64,000 nt of DNA from Alitta virens (GCA_932294295.1 OW028582.1:5823515-5887514), one strand, 5' to 3'; positions 1 to 11,766 are shown, counted from the first letter of the stretch. The notes: a model not told the origin generated them from the sequence alone. A program made the numbers and translations.

Positions 1-529
1 TTAACATACAGCAGAACAAATGACAACATGGAGGCAGTGTATACTCTTGGTTCCATGGTACAAAAATATATTTAAAAGCCCTACATTTAATCGATCGAAT
101 GAGTTATATCATGAGGGCAAATCATTTGGTTAGGTAAATGGTTGACCTTGAGAACTCCGTAAACATATACTATGTGACCTTAGCCATTATGAACACTCAT
201 CAACACTTAAAATTAAGCATTTATTTATTGATTACGACATACATGACTTAATTATACAAATGTATATATATTATGTTGTTTGTTCTTTATCAGGTTCTAT
301 TCAGAATAATCACACATATCCAGGCCCTAGCATCTACTACAATTGGAAAATTCTAAAAAAAAATTTTGCGTTATTGTAGGGAAGACTGAACTATAGAATA
401 TCGTTACAGTCGTAATTCTTTTGAGTAATTTAGGCGATTTTCAGTATAGGTTCAAATTGTGAATCAATAGCTACACTTTCATGTTGTGTATGTTTGTTTA
501 ATTGTGCTGAATTATACAAATCACAAGGG
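1..529. other. AT-rich intergenic DNA, no gene seen
   Basis: No ORF of convincing composition, RNA gene or repeat boundary is visible here. The sequence is AT-rich and low in CpG by eye. It is the far upstream flank of the glycosyltransferase gene. Confidence 0.6.
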
Positions 530-1000
530 GCACAAAGCCATCAGGACTGCCAAGGCAAAGATTTTTACCCTCAGCAAAAACATTTGCCAACGGGATTGCA
601 GTTACTTCGGTCAAAAGTTGTACATAAGGCAGGTGGGTGGGCGGGTGGGCTTCTGGCGGCACACTTTGTTTATGGAGCATACTGTTTTCCGAAATCAGGA
701 AAAAACTGAAAAAAAGCTTTTAGTTTCTGGAGCACAACTCTGACACTACTGCACCTACATGCTTGAAACTTTGTCATAATATGTCTAAAATTCTGTTTTT
801 GTACCTTTTTGGGTTTTACGGCCATGTATATTATGGGATTATAGTAATGAGGGAAAAATATGAAAAATTCATATTTTCCCAAAACTCTACCTCTAAACTA
901 CTATTATACCTACATGCATTGCATTTGGCTACAAAATATCTTAATTATAGTGCTTTACCTTTCAAAACATAATTCTTACATCTATACTTTCTTTCCATGA
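530..1000 (+). repeat. Dispersed repeat R1, copy 1
   Basis: This stretch is related to 43770-44070. Both contain a run of GGG triplets, then about 250 bp later the phrase 'tctggagcag/cacaactc', 'cactac.cacctacatgc', and 'tttg.cataatatgtctaaaat'. The family is unidentified and no terminal repeats or target duplications were found. A G-rich run at 632-649 could form a G-quadruplex. The small ORFs at 486-972 overlap on both strands and look like chance frames. Confidence 0.45.
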
Positions 1001-1534
1001 TGGAAAATATGAAAGAAATTGCTGAAAATTGTGTTGTTTGCCACGTTCCCTAAACCCTGGTCCTCTATGTTTGCAATGATATCCATAGAGTTATGTAGCA
1101 TTAAAGTGTTTACATTTATGTAAAAATTTGACACCCCTATTGTCATACGTTTTTTATACAAAACTTTTATTTGACATTAATATTATGCTTTTTCATAATA
1201 TTTGAAATTATGGCAAATGCTGAAATTGTGTAATGTGCCACATTCCTTAATATGGTACTATTGGTTTAACAATATAATCCCTGGAATTTTGGAGAAATTA
1301 AGTGTACATGAATATGTAAGACCCATATATTTATGAAAAATGCCTAAATAATTGGCAAGAAATATGATAATTAGCTGTTTCAACTATTTAATGGCACACT
1401 AATTGCTATCTATGTAATAATGCATTTCAAAATTATATATATATATATACATATCATGCATATTGTAATACATTTTTCATTATGGGCCATCATTAAATCA
1501 GTTTACAGGTGTACTGAGTCAAAATTTTACACTT
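1001..1534. other. AT-rich intergenic DNA, no gene seen
   Basis: AT-rich sequence with a short (AT)n run at about 1434-1450. I see no coding potential and no structured repeat. Confidence 0.55.
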
Positions 1535-1600
1535 AGGCCGATATTAATTTCAAATTTGCTGAGGGTATGCTGCTACAGCAGCCTATGTTTTTCAAAGAAT
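1535..1600 (+). repeat. Dispersed repeat R2, copy 1
   Basis: About 65 bp here match, in reverse complement, 8763-8847. Shared phrases are 'ggccgatattaatt', 'aaatttgctgagggtatgc' and 'tgctacagcagcct'. It is a short dispersed repeat of unknown class. Confidence 0.45.
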
Positions 1601-1910
1601 ATAACCTTGCCATAACAACAGTTTTCATTGATCAAACAAATTTGCAAAAGGATATTGACTCTTTAAGGCACTTTAATCCCTGGTTCAAATGCCATTAATA
1701 CAAGAAATTGCTGGCCTAGAGGAGCCAATGCATAATTAAACTTGCGATCAATACTATTGAGCTATCGAATACTGTGATCTTGGGATGTAAATGAAAAGAA
1801 AAAAAATGTGTGCGAAGAAACCTGCCTTTGGTGTTGTTTTAATATAACATAAGGTAACCATAGACCTTCGAAGACAAACGACATTTTATAATGACATCTA
1901 ATTTCTAAAG

Positions 1911-2160
1911 TCTCAATGCTACTGGGTCTGAAGCTTAGATATGACTGGCTGCCAGAAGCAGATGTAATGATGATGATAAGGCTTGGAGTCCCCACCATGT
2001 TGCATGTTTACAACATGAGTGGAGTTTTTTACTCGCCTCAGCATAGACACCGAGTACAAGACACCTCCAGCAGCTAAAATGTAGCTCACGAAGAGTGTCA
2101 CCTGTTCGGGACGGGGATCGAACCCGGAAACTTTAAAGTTCAAACCAGCCCAAATGAGAC
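1911..2160 (-). mobile_element. SINE-A, tRNA-derived, tail type A2
   Basis: Read on the minus strand, this has an RNA polymerase III box-B-like motif (GGTTCGATCCC, near 2110-2122), then the central domain 'tgtctatgctgaggc.agtaaaa', then 'gcttcagacccagtagca' at its 3' end. The same order is seen in the fuller copy at 34945-35258. Its 5' end is diverged, so the left boundary of the tRNA head is approximate. It is a fossil element, and the ORFs over it are shadows. Confidence 0.7.
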
Positions 2161-3074
2161 CGTCTGGGGTAAACCCTGCCGAAGATTATAGCTGTGTACT
2201 TAATAAAAGGAAATTACCAAAAATAAGTTTTACAAGTATGATCCAAAATAGTGAAAGCATGAATAGTGCTGCAAGGAAACTACATTTGTATAAATATTCT
2301 TTAGCCAATTATGTGCTAAATCTAATCATATCACATGGAAGTGGCGACTGTCTTTTTTAATAATTCAATAAGCAAATTTAAATACTTTTATAGTAAAAAA
2401 AAAAAATTATAATAATAAAAAAAATCGTAGAAAGAGATATAAAAAGAAATATGAAGTAACTTTTAAAATAAAAATCAAATGGAATATTTGCTTTTAATAA
2501 AAAAAAATTCAAAACAACAGCAATATTCCCTGAGGAAAACTGAAGCACTTTTATATAGTTGTATTTATGTCATAACTAAATTACCTGCAATATGAAGAAA
2601 AAATAAGCCATGCAACATAAGATATACATTTCCCATTAATTTATGTCTTTCCGATCTACTTACATTGACGCCATTCTTGTCTATTTGTCACAAATCACAA
2701 ACAAAACATTGGCAAATAGAAAGCAGTGAATAGTCTAATATCTGTTAATTAATATCAATAATATTAATTCTACGATTTAATTAATAAAATGGCTAGCTGA
2801 CGCTTAATGAATATTCGATAATATCCCTAGCTCAAGCGCAAAATATCACGAATAGCATGAAAAATGTCGACTGAAATATGAATTATATTTACATACAAAT
2901 CACCAATTTTTATGCAAAAAATATTACATATTATATACTTGATCGAACTGCCAATTGCTCCAATTATTCGTCAGCAGTTTGCACTCTATATCAACTAATT
3001 CTAAGTAAACAAGACGTAGAAATGTACTCACAGTTTTAGCTAGATCCTATAATTACCAAGCTCACTAGATTGAT
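2161..3074. other. AT-rich intergenic DNA, no gene seen
   Basis: Very AT-rich, with runs of A at 2394-2510. There is no gene, RNA or repeat family I can support. The 68-aa ORF starting at 2154 begins inside the SINE and has no coding character. Confidence 0.55.
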
Positions 3075-3165
3075 TCTTTATGGAGAGTGGAGCAGTCGGC
3101 CATGCTTAGCAACGGCGACGCTCTGCCGTTACCAACGGGGACTCGCTGCCTTCCATGAAAATTTA
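3075..3165. promoter_or_regulatory. GC-rich patch with an imperfect 23-bp tandem repeat
   Basis: A GC-rich island stands out in AT-rich DNA 1.4 kb upstream of exon 1. It holds two related units, 'caacggcgacgctctgcc' at 3110-3127 and 'caacggggactcgctgcc' at 3133-3150. CAACGG occurs twice and CCGTTA once, which fits MYB-type sites, and AGCAAC resembles an RFX half-site. A distal promoter or enhancer is an inference from composition and motif clustering. Confidence 0.3.
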
Positions 3166-4430
3166 ATCACTACACAGGCTAGAGCAATGCTATTGAACAA
3201 GATCAGGAAAACATGCAAATATAAAACTCCAAGATAAATGAAAAGATAGGTGCCTGTCAGCCATGATCTTAGTGTGTAATATAATATAGTCCTAAATATT
3301 TTACACACTTTTACGAGGTGTACTTAGGCTCTTAAGTGATAATTAAATGCAGAAAATTACAGGATTAAGGAAAACGATAAATATTTATATGCAAGTGACC
3401 AAGACATTTTCAAAGACATTTTTAAATACTTAAATATAAATGGAAGATTTTGTAAAATTTAGGGTTCACTGATTAAGGTTAAAATGAATTGGGTGAGAGC
3501 AACGGATTAAATTTATACCAAGATCGATATCAATAACCCCTAGTATTCTGTACAAAGAAAAATTAAATGCACGTGACTAGATTATAATTATATCTGCCGT
3601 GTTAATTCAATGCTGTGATTGGCTGAAAACCGGTCACATGTTTACATCTAAAAACCTTTTTTTTTTCAAATTGATCAAGTTGCGCCCCTGGTCGACTAGG
3701 AACTGATCCCTGCACTCGAAAAGGTTTGGGGAAAAATCTGGTTTGTCAAAAAACCAGTGGATTGTTTAAAGCTAACATAGGTTATACACAGTCAAATTTG
3801 ATTGTACATGAATCCGTGGGACCTGTCTTGATTTTCCATATGGTTTACTAAGAAAACAACAGGGGTTTTGGCACTTTTTACCATTTTTAAATCAGGAGTA
3901 ACAGGATTATCCATGCATAATTAAAGCAATGGTATTCCCTAGAGAAGAGTGGGAAACGTTAAATACCAAGATTTATTCATTCATGAATCACAGCTTCTCC
4001 ACAGTGCTCCTGAATAAACTTCAGAGTTAAAAAAAAATTGATAATAAATTCTGTCAATATTGGTACGATTTTAGTATATGGTCTAACCTTCATTTTAATG
4101 CAAAAACTAAAAAATTATGTTGGGAGAATTGTAAGATGTTTCAATTTCAAGTTTTTGGTTTATCACACCCCAGAGGACTTTATGGTAACTAGGCTGAAAC
4201 TAAACGTTTACTCCGTGAAATGGTAGCACATGCTGAGACAATCAAATAAAAAACAGTTATTAATCTAGCTGGACAATTATGAGTTATTATTTTGGTTTAT
4301 CACACCCGTGTAATAAGCACATTTCATGTCAAATTACATTGTAATGTTGATTTCTATTATATCTTGTAGAACAAGAACATTATGGGTATCTTTATTTTGT
4401 CGTTTCTCCAATCGACACGAGGTGGCAGTA
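3166..4430. other. Upstream flank of the GT92 gene
   Basis: AT-rich sequence without a supported gene. 'tggtttatcacacc' occurs twice (about 4158 and 4292) and again in reverse near 9015, so part of this is dispersed repeat. The 62-aa ORF at 4038-4226 overlaps that repeat and is not believed. Confidence 0.5.
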
Positions 4431-4582
4431 TTGTAGGCAATTATTGCCACTAGGGGTGTTGGCTGCTGTCTGGCAGAAAAATCAATGGCTGATGAGCCTG
4501 CTGCAGGTTCCATGCAAGTGGAGCTCGCTGCCTATAAGGGAAGGGTGGACTGCTCGTCCCCCAGAATGCTTCGGCATGTAGG
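4431..4582 (+). promoter_or_regulatory. Probable 5' leader or proximal promoter of the GT92 gene
   Basis: Composition becomes richer in G and C just before the start codon. 'CTATAAGG' at about 4532-4539 resembles a TATA element but lies only about 45 bp from the ATG, so it would leave a very short leader. A more distal start, or an unseen 5' exon, is equally possible. Confidence 0.3.
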
Positions 4583-4586
4583 ATGA
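4566..4586 (+). promoter_or_regulatory. Two uORFs abutting the main start codon
   Basis: ATG at 4566-4568 opens a six-codon uORF ending in TGA at 4584-4586, which overlaps the main start as ATGA. A second ATG at 4576-4578 is followed directly by TAG (4579-4581), making a start-stop element one base before the main ATG. If the mRNA includes these bases, initiation at 4583 would need leaky scanning or reinitiation. The main ATG has A at -3 and A at +4, a fair context. The role is inferred. Confidence 0.45.
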
Positions 4587-5151
4587 AGACTTCTGCTAGC
4601 CACAGAGTTTGGCTAGCCTTGACTGCTTGCCTTGGCTGTCTGCTTTGTTTACACGGATTCCTGCAGATACAGGAACCTACCATAAATCACCAGCAACATC
4701 AAACTGCAGCTGCCAGCAGCATCGTTCACCTATGGACACAGGCTCCCTTTGGTGAAAACAAGCTACCTGTGGCACCAAACTCTCATAGACAGCAATCAGG
4801 AATTACCACCAGGGATACTGATAATACATACAACCAGAGGTTTCATAAATCGACTCCATCACAACTTAAAGTCGACGTGAATGGAAGTATTTACTCGTTC
4901 TGTCCCAAACTTCACAAACCTACCAATGTGCTGGACACACAGACCTTCCAGCCAGTTTTGGAAGGAAAGAGCTGGGTCTTTTCTGCTTATTACGACGCCC
5001 GGCTGCCGAAACATGTGGTGAAAATCATTGGAATAGCTGACGTACGTCAAGACAGCAAACCCCATTTCTGCCGGATATGGTATAATCACACGTCGGAACC
5101 GGAAATACGAACTGTCATTGAAGATATTGTTCCGGAAACTCACGATAAAAG
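4583..5151 (+). CDS. Glycosyltransferase family 92 protein, coding exon 1 (residues 1-190)
   Basis: This is the first coding exon of a 501-residue protein whose second exon is 36672-37608. It encodes a short cytoplasmic tail, one hydrophobic anchor at about residues 9-27, a low-complexity Gln/Thr/Ser-rich stem (about 30-100), and the start of the catalytic region with WVFSAYYDAR (131-140) and KIIGIADV (147-154). These are typical of the DUF23/GT92 fold. N-glycosylation sequons are at N100 and N168. The layout is that of a type II Golgi enzyme. The start at 4583 is chosen because the anchor follows it directly. The exon ends in AAAAG before GTATAT, leaving two bases of an Arg codon (phase 2). 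Reading on past the donor gives residues unlike the family. Known GT92 members such as nematode GALT-1 transfer galactose; the substrate here is unknown. Confidence 0.88.
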
Positions 5152-5368
5152 GTATATTTTCGACTTTAAGTTAAGCGCATATTTAGGGGTGCTGCCACCC
5201 ATACGAATGTTAGGCATGCAACAACCTACTCAGTTATGCAGAATATTGTATAGTAGCACAGTCTCAAATCAGCTGATAGCTTGTTTTGGCTCGTTTCTTG
5301 CTCTGACAAGTACGTCCAATGGTTATATAAAGGTTATTCCAAGTCTGAAAAAGTCACTTCGAGATTAA

Positions 5369-6513
5369 AGTTACTGGCCCATATAATCAGCAATGCCTCC
5401 TTTGTAAAATGTAATATCACCGTTTATCCCAAATTTAGGTTTTAAACATGAGGAAAAATGTCATGTAGAGAACTGTGTCACGAACACACTGTACATCCAT
5501 TATAAACTTACTCCAATAAGGTGATGGCTGCTGTTGACTCTCATATACATAGTTCATATGCACATGCATACCAGAAACTATTTAATACAAAGATTATGTA
5601 TACAAATGGTTTCAACTGGGTGAGAAATATGCCCCTGCATATTGGATGAGGTGTTCTGTAATGATAGGTGGTGTGTGGAAAATTAAGAATTATGTTTTAG
5701 GCAATATTTGAGTTCATTACTTGAAAATGAAAAATTAAAACCTATAAAAGGAAATTTGGCAGTTGACTGCACAGTGCACATGTGTATGCATTTCAATAAA
5801 ATAGTGGATGCCCGCACTTATATGTTGCAATGTTTGCTTTAAATACGGCTGTTTTTCTTTAATTTAAATCATCAAAATGTACATTTTGAAACCCTGGAAG
5901 TTGACCGAAATTGTGGCATGCCTCTGTTGTATTTATTCGACAAATCTGTATATAACGTCGTCTATTATAACATGAGTTTGTTTTATAATACATTTACTGG
6001 CGAGGCAATATAAAATTAGAGGTAGACAAGCATGCTAGTTTGTTTCCGCATTACCACCGAAGCAAAATTTGCAATTCATGTATTTATTAAATATATTTAA
6101 AATTGGTAGCACCATCTGTAAAAACTGTTTTTCAGGTGGCTCTTGAAGACAATAAAACAAAAAACAAATATTTACAAATGAAATATTGAGTACATAAATG
6201 AATTAAAATGAGAAAATAGTTATAAAATATCGAAAATGGGCAAATAGATAAAATTTCATAAAAATATGTTGCTTTAGCTATGGAGCAGTGAAGGCTGAGT
6301 GGCCTGGAATTCAAGCCATCATTTCTCTGTAACCAAAAGCTTGAAGAAAGATAGAACCTTCAAAAAAGATCATTTTTATAAAAATCATTAGTAGTTCCTG
6401 AGAAAAGTGGTATTAAAGCGGTCTACCAGGAAACAAGTTCAGCAACCCTTGAAATGGCCATATCCTGAGTTGTGCCGGCTAAACAGTTTTTATTTCATCA
6501 CTGCCTGCACTTC
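5369..6513. other. Intron sequence without recognised features
   Basis: AT-rich sequence following the donor. There is no supported ORF, RNA or repeat boundary. The ORF continuing past 5151 to 5368 is intron read-through. Confidence 0.5.
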
Positions 6514-6641
6514 CCCTATCTATCTATCCATCTATCCATCTATCTATCCATCTATCTATCCATCTATCCATCCATCTATCTATCTATCTATCTATTTATG
6601 TATCAATCTATCCATCAATATATCCATCTATCCATCTATCC

Positions 6642-6673
<32 letters not shown>

Positions 6674-6926
6674 GTCTATCTGTCTGTCTGTCTTTCTGTC
6701 TAGCTGTCTAGCTGTCTGTCTAGCTGTCTGTCTGTCTGTCGGTCGCGCTGTCTGTCTATCTATCTGTCTATCTATCTATGCATCAATCTATCTATCTGTC
6801 TATCTATCTATCTATCTATCTATCTATATATATATATATATATATATATATCTACCTATCTGCCGACCTATTTACCCATCTATCTGCTTATCTATCTATC
6901 TTTCTATCTATCTACCTATCTATCTA
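6514..6926 (+). repeat. (TATC)n/(TGTC)n compound microsatellite
   Basis: About 410 bp of TATC units interrupted by CATC, TGTC and an internal (TA)n run at about 6826-6851. The preceding 'cctgcacttcccctatc' resembles the end of SINE-A1 ('gctgcactttccatatc'), suggesting the array grew from a SINE tail. Two overlapping Tyr/Leu/Ser-rich ORFs are translation of the repeat. Confidence 0.95.
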
Positions 6927-8246
6927 GTACAAGTTGAGCAGTTGGGTTAAAAATAGATTATCAATGTCATCATGGAATTGCATGATTATTATATGCTTAT
7001 ATGGAACTACCTCATGACTTAAATCGTATCCTTGCAGGTTTTTGCACACGATGTTATATCAATGAAACCCAATTTGCAAAAAGGCCACTACTGCATTGTT
7101 ATTTCTGTTCAAAGAACCAACATTACACCATCTTTTCTTCACAAAAGAGTGTTGCAATTACAGGGAAAGCATGGCAACGAGCTGTAGCCAGTTTGCAGCC
7201 TGCTGTTTCAAAGTCATAAACCTTGTGCATATTAGCCACAGAGGCTGTAAAATGTGCGATAAACAAGTCTAGCAGAAATATATTGGGGGTCCAGAGGATT
7301 AGGTGAAAACGCTGTCTCCATATTGAACAAGCAAAATGGCGCCTGTTATGACAATAGCTGGATAAGGTTGGGATATACTATTAGGTAGATCTGATGCACA
7401 TGGTCAATTAACAACACTAGTGCTTACTATGCACCATTGTTTTAGCATTTGAAGTATAGTAGTGTTCATAATAAGTATTGTCACATTTAATCATGAAAAG
7501 CTTGTATAAAATTGAAAGAACTGTCACTAAAAAGTCAAACCCCAACTTTCTAAAACATCTCTCTGTACCAATTGACTATAATGTTTCCTCGCTTTGCAAT
7601 GATAATTGTTTGCCATTTCGTCATCATTAAAAAATATAGCAAAACTTTGAGTTATTAATTTCCCAGAAGTGTTTTTATCAGCTAGGAAGTTAGAGTTTGA
7701 CTTGCATCGCTAAAAACAGATGGCCATTTATTTTTAATCTCTACAATGGAAAATATAACTCCAATTTATGTCTTTCGCAGATGTGTATTTAATCAGCAAT
7801 AAAGTTGGTATTTGAATTGTTGGTAACATTTCTATCCTTTTTCCATATGGAAAAAAACATGACAAAAACAGGTGGCAATTTATTTTGAATCCTACTTTTG
7901 TCAGACTGGGTGACATTCACAACATTGCTCCATAGGCGACTAAAGTAGGTCAATTACTGCGCCCGTTGATTTCAACGCAGCGGCGAACAAAGCAGTTCTT
8001 TCATTATCGCCGAATCGGACATTGTTCTTCTGCTTATGCTTAATACACTGCTTACAGACAAATAAAACAAAAATGCAACCCCACTTTGAGGTGAGAATGC
8101 AGAGTGAAAGCACCACATCTATGCTGAAAGGCAGGGCAGAAACTTATTCATTTGTCTGCCTGTGTGTTGTAGGTTTTCATCATATTATGTATTGAGAAAA
8201 AACTGTGTAATTGAAAATCTTTACGTATGCATATTTTTTTAGGGCA
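6927..8246. other. Intron sequence without recognised features
   Basis: No gene or repeat family was recognised. Short ORFs at 7001-7219 and 7734-7916 lack any recognisable domain. Confidence 0.45.
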
Positions 8247-8401
8247 TACATGGCCAAATGCGCTATGTGCATTTTCCACGCGTTTGGATAAACGCATGGA
8301 AAACGCGTGGTTTTCACCTCTTTTTAACTAGGCAAAAACAATGCGTTTTCTATGCGTTTATCTTTCTTATGGAAAACGCACGTGGCACATTTGGCCATGT
8401 A
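8247..8401. mobile_element. Palindromic MITE-P, copy 1 (155 bp)
   Basis: The element begins TACATGGCCAAAT and ends ATTTGGCCATGTA. The two halves are near-complementary, each carrying 'gcgttttc.atgcgttta' type words. The terminal TA on both sides may be a TA target duplication, as in Tc1/mariner-derived MITEs. At least eight copies lie in this window. There is no coding capacity, so it would be non-autonomous. Confidence 0.8.
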
Positions 8402-8762
8402 CTTGTGCATATAGTTGAATACTCTCATAAATCTTTCCTGCCTGGTGCGTTTTTTACTGGCTGGCTGTCATTGAATTATCGAAATGTTAAATCCGGAAAT
8501 AATTCATAGGTTTAAAATTTCATCTTTCAACTACGCAAAGAGCCAAGGCTGATCAAACGCTTTGGTAACTACACAGCTTATATTTATAGACTTTCAGATT
8601 ATGATTCATGGCATGCAATTGAATTAATTCACTTTTCTTGATTTGTTGATAATGACGTTGTTGCCATTGTTTGCATTGTTGCTATGACAACAGCCAGGGT
8701 AAACAGTTTGACAAACAGTGATTGTTAACCTCTAACCAACCAATCATGCTCTCAATCGACAG
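8402..8762. other. Intron sequence without recognised features
   Basis: Nothing supported between the MITE and the next dispersed repeat. Confidence 0.45.
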
Positions 8763-8847
8763 CGTATAAACACAGGCTGCTGCAGCAGCATACCCTCAGC
8801 AAATTTGAGAATAGTAAACAATTAATATTGGCCTTAACTTTGACTGT
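8763..8847 (-). repeat. Dispersed repeat R2, copy 2
   Basis: Reverse-complement match to 1535-1600, sharing 'aggctgctgcagcagcat', 'accctcagcaaatttga' and 'aattaatattggcc'. Confidence 0.45.
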
Positions 8848-9435
8848 TGAACTATGAACTTATTTGTGGTTGTCTAAAATGATAAATGTGTTGCAATACA
8901 ATTTTGCAGTGCACCATTGCACAGATATGAATTTTTAAAATGCATAGATAGTCGGCAAAAGGGCAAATCATCATATTTTTGTCAATCATTCAGGTATACT
9001 TTCATAAATTAAATTTTGGGGTGTGATAAACAAAAAAATCTTAAAATTCTTAAAACATAATATATATATTTTTTTTCCGCCAAAATATTATGGATGTCAT
9101 TATAAACATGGAAATCCTATCATATGCATACTTGTTATTTTAATTAATAAATGGAGCAACATTGACAAAATCAGCTGATGCTGTTTCTGTCAGTTCAATT
9201 AGATTTTCAGTTGTAATTAACCAAATCCGCTTCTGCCTGCAATTGAAACAGCATGAACAACGACGGGAGTGATCGGGCAGCTTTAGCTAGTGGAAAGGAG
9301 CGATTGCCAGGGCAGTTTTGAGTGCATCAATGTATTTAGAGATGGCTTCATGTAAAATTCATGGCGGGCATTTAATGTGGCATAAGCATGCAAGGCTGAA
9401 GGTGCCTTAATTGTATTAAGGTACATGTGAGAGGA
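8848..9435. other. Intron sequence without recognised features
   Basis: AT-rich sequence. 'ggggtgtgataaac' near 9017 is the reverse of a short repeat seen near 4158 and 4292. There is no gene. Confidence 0.45.
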
Positions 9436-9512
9436 AGGACAGACCGACAGACGGGCAGACAGCTATACAGCTAGACAGACAGACAGACAGCTAGACAGAC
9501 AGACAGATATGC
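9436..9512 (+). repeat. (CAGA)n microsatellite
   Basis: Imperfect ACAG/CAGA units with GCTAGACAGA variants. Confidence 0.9.
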
Positions 9513-9579
9513 AGGCAGGTATCACACTTACGTGGTTTATGATATATTAAGCTAATACTTTTGATGTGCTTTTTCTCCT

Positions 9580-9802
9580 CTCATCTGTACAAATCTTTTC
9601 TTATCTTATCTTATCTTTTTCTTTTTTTTCTTTTCTTATCTGAAAAAAAAAATGTACTGCAAATAATTTGTATGTTTTTTTTCTCATCTCATCTGTTCAA
9701 ATCTTATCTTATCTCATCTCATCTTATCTTATCTTATTTCATCATTTTCTCCACTCATCTGTACAAATCTTCTCTTATCTTATCTTATCTTTTTTTTTTT
9801 TC
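9580..9802 (+). repeat. (TCTTA)n array with a higher-order unit
   Basis: TCTTA pentamers are grouped in three blocks, each preceded by 'ctcatctgtacaaatctt' or 'ctcatctgttcaaatctt'. The block is itself triplicated with a period of about 75-100 bp. The 90-aa ORF across it is low-complexity. Confidence 0.85.
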
Positions 9803-10413
9803 TAATCTTACATATACAACGATGTACAACTAAAAAACAGTCGACTGTCCCAAGATATTTTGTCTGCCTCACAGTCCCCAGGGTATCCTCATGATGGCAG
9901 AAATGGACTGGGTGAATTGAGCATCAATTACTTTATACAGGGAGCAGTTACCCTTCCATCAATGCTGTCAGGCCAGTGCTTGTTTATTTGCAATAATGGT
10001 CAGAGGGGCAGACAGACTGGTCACCGCTTGCTGTATATGCATTGCGAGCACTAATGGCTTTTATGCCAACTGCCCTTCGCTTTTTATGGGCATTTTTAGT
10101 GGGCATTTTGGTAGGGAGGCATTTTTGTGGGCAGTCAGACTATGGGCTCAGCTCTATGGTTCAGTTGTATGGCAACTCGCGAGCAATAATTTAGCAGGGA
10201 TATGGCAGCCATATGAAGTTTTGTGGTCAACAGGGATAGTACATGAGTACCTGACTAAAAGGCATTTGACGCCATGTATGGAATAACACATTTCATCATC
10301 AAATCTAGGCTGTTTCAGTCTCTCTACTTAATATGATGCATATAATACTATTTAGACCCCTTTCATTATTGATACATATTGGTCTGGAACAACATGCTGC
10401 CGAATAGTGAATT
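9803..10413. other. Intron sequence without recognised features
   Basis: Moderately GC-richer than its neighbours. ORFs at 9860-10054 and 9996-10286 overlap in different frames and show no family signature. Confidence 0.4.
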
Positions 10414-10725
10414 TTCACGGAAGGTTCTCTGACTTTCCACCAGCTGGCAAAAACAGAATACTGCAATTCTATTGGCTGTTCCCTCCCTTGACTGTGATTG
10501 GCTGAAGCAAAGTGCATCCAAGCAGCAGTGTTTTTTAGTGCATTTTAATGTATATTTGACACTTTATCAAACAGTTGGTTTTTGTTATTTTTCTAAGAAA
10601 TTTATATTTATAGAATCAGTTATTACTTACTGTCTGAAAAGCAAAATGAGTAATAAGAGGAGAGGAACGACACATGTCTTGCTGAATTCAGGGCTGTTCA
10701 GTGAAAAGACTCTGTAGCAGAGGTT
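10414..10725 (+). repeat. Dispersed repeat R3, copy 1
   Basis: About 310 bp are homologous, in reverse complement, to 17975-18289. Shared words include 'ttttcacggaaggttc', 'gtgattggctgaagcaaag' and 'gctgaattcaggg'. One end reads TTTTCACGG and the other CAGTGAAAAG, a short imperfect inverted terminus, so a MITE is possible. Confidence 0.65.
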
Positions 10726-11159
10726 CAAGTGAATATCCTAGTATACACCTTTCGATTTATTGTTCATGACTATATTTTGACATTCACAATGACTCGCTAA
10801 AGACAAACTACATCATTGTATGGTTTGTCAAAATAATTCTTCGGTCGTAGCAAAGATATGGGGGTTTAAAGTATGCTGATAGATTACGTATGTTGGCAAG
10901 CATAAGAAGAGAAAACCCATAATACGATTTTTGACCTGAATTTATTAAAAAAAAAATAGCGGCTATTGGATAATATGGGCTGTACCAGGGTAATATGCAC
11001 ATCCCTTTAAAATTTAGTTAATAGAGCTGGAGAAAAAGTGGCGGTCGTGGATAATGTGGTCTTCATAATTTTTATAATAATTTATCAAGCATACAGGTTT
11101 CCATAATAGGACCAAATAGAAATGTGTTACCCTATTTTGGTACTCAATTCATTTATACA
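10726..11159. other. Intron sequence without recognised features
   Basis: No supported feature. Confidence 0.45.
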
Positions 11160-11280
11160 CTGATAAGATTATAGCCCTTGTACTCAGAGTCTATGCTGAG
11201 GCAAGTAAAAGATCCCACCCATGGGGTAAATGTGTAACATGGGTTGGCTCCACTTCTCTCTCACCTCATTAATCAACCTA
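11160..11280 (+). mobile_element. SINE-A, 5'-truncated
   Basis: The tRNA head is missing. The element starts inside the central domain ('gtctatgctgaggcaagtaa'), continues with 'cccatggggtaaatgtgtaa', and runs directly into the following TATC array through 'ctcattaatcaacc'. The usual 'ttgccttagagggctgcac' end has been lost. Confidence 0.7.
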
Positions 11281-11714
11281 TCTATCTAACTATCTATCTA
11301 TCTATCTTCATATCTATCTATCCATCTATCTATCTATCTATCTATTTTTCCATCTATTTCTCTATCTCTCTATCTCTCTTTCTATCTACCTATCTCTCTA
11401 TCTATCTATCTATCTATCACTCTATCTCTCTATCTATCTCTCTATCTATCTATCTCTCTAACTATCCATCTATCTCTCTATCTATCTATCTACCTCCCTA
11501 TCTATCTATCCATCTCTCTATCTCTCTATCTCTCTCTCTATCTCTCTATCTATCCATCTATCTCTCTATCTCTCTATCTCTCTATCTCTCTATCTATCTA
11601 TCTATCTATCTTTCTATCCATCTATCTATCTCTCAATCTCTCTCTCTATCTATCTATCTAACTATCTCTCTATCTATCTATCTATCTATCTATCTCTATC
11701 TATCTATCTATCTA

Positions 11715-11763
<49 letters not shown>

Positions 11764-11766
11764 ATA
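11278..11766 (+). repeat. (TATC)n microsatellite attached to a SINE
   Basis: About 490 bp of TATC with TCTC and CATC variants, immediately 3' of a truncated SINE-A. The 195-aa ORF over it is a translated repeat rich in Ser, Leu, Ile and Tyr. Confidence 0.95.

Noticed and set aside
5152..5368. Continuation of the exon 1 reading frame for 72 more codons
   Set aside because: Sequence after the GT donor loses GT92 similarity, while joining to 36672 restores it and the expected length.
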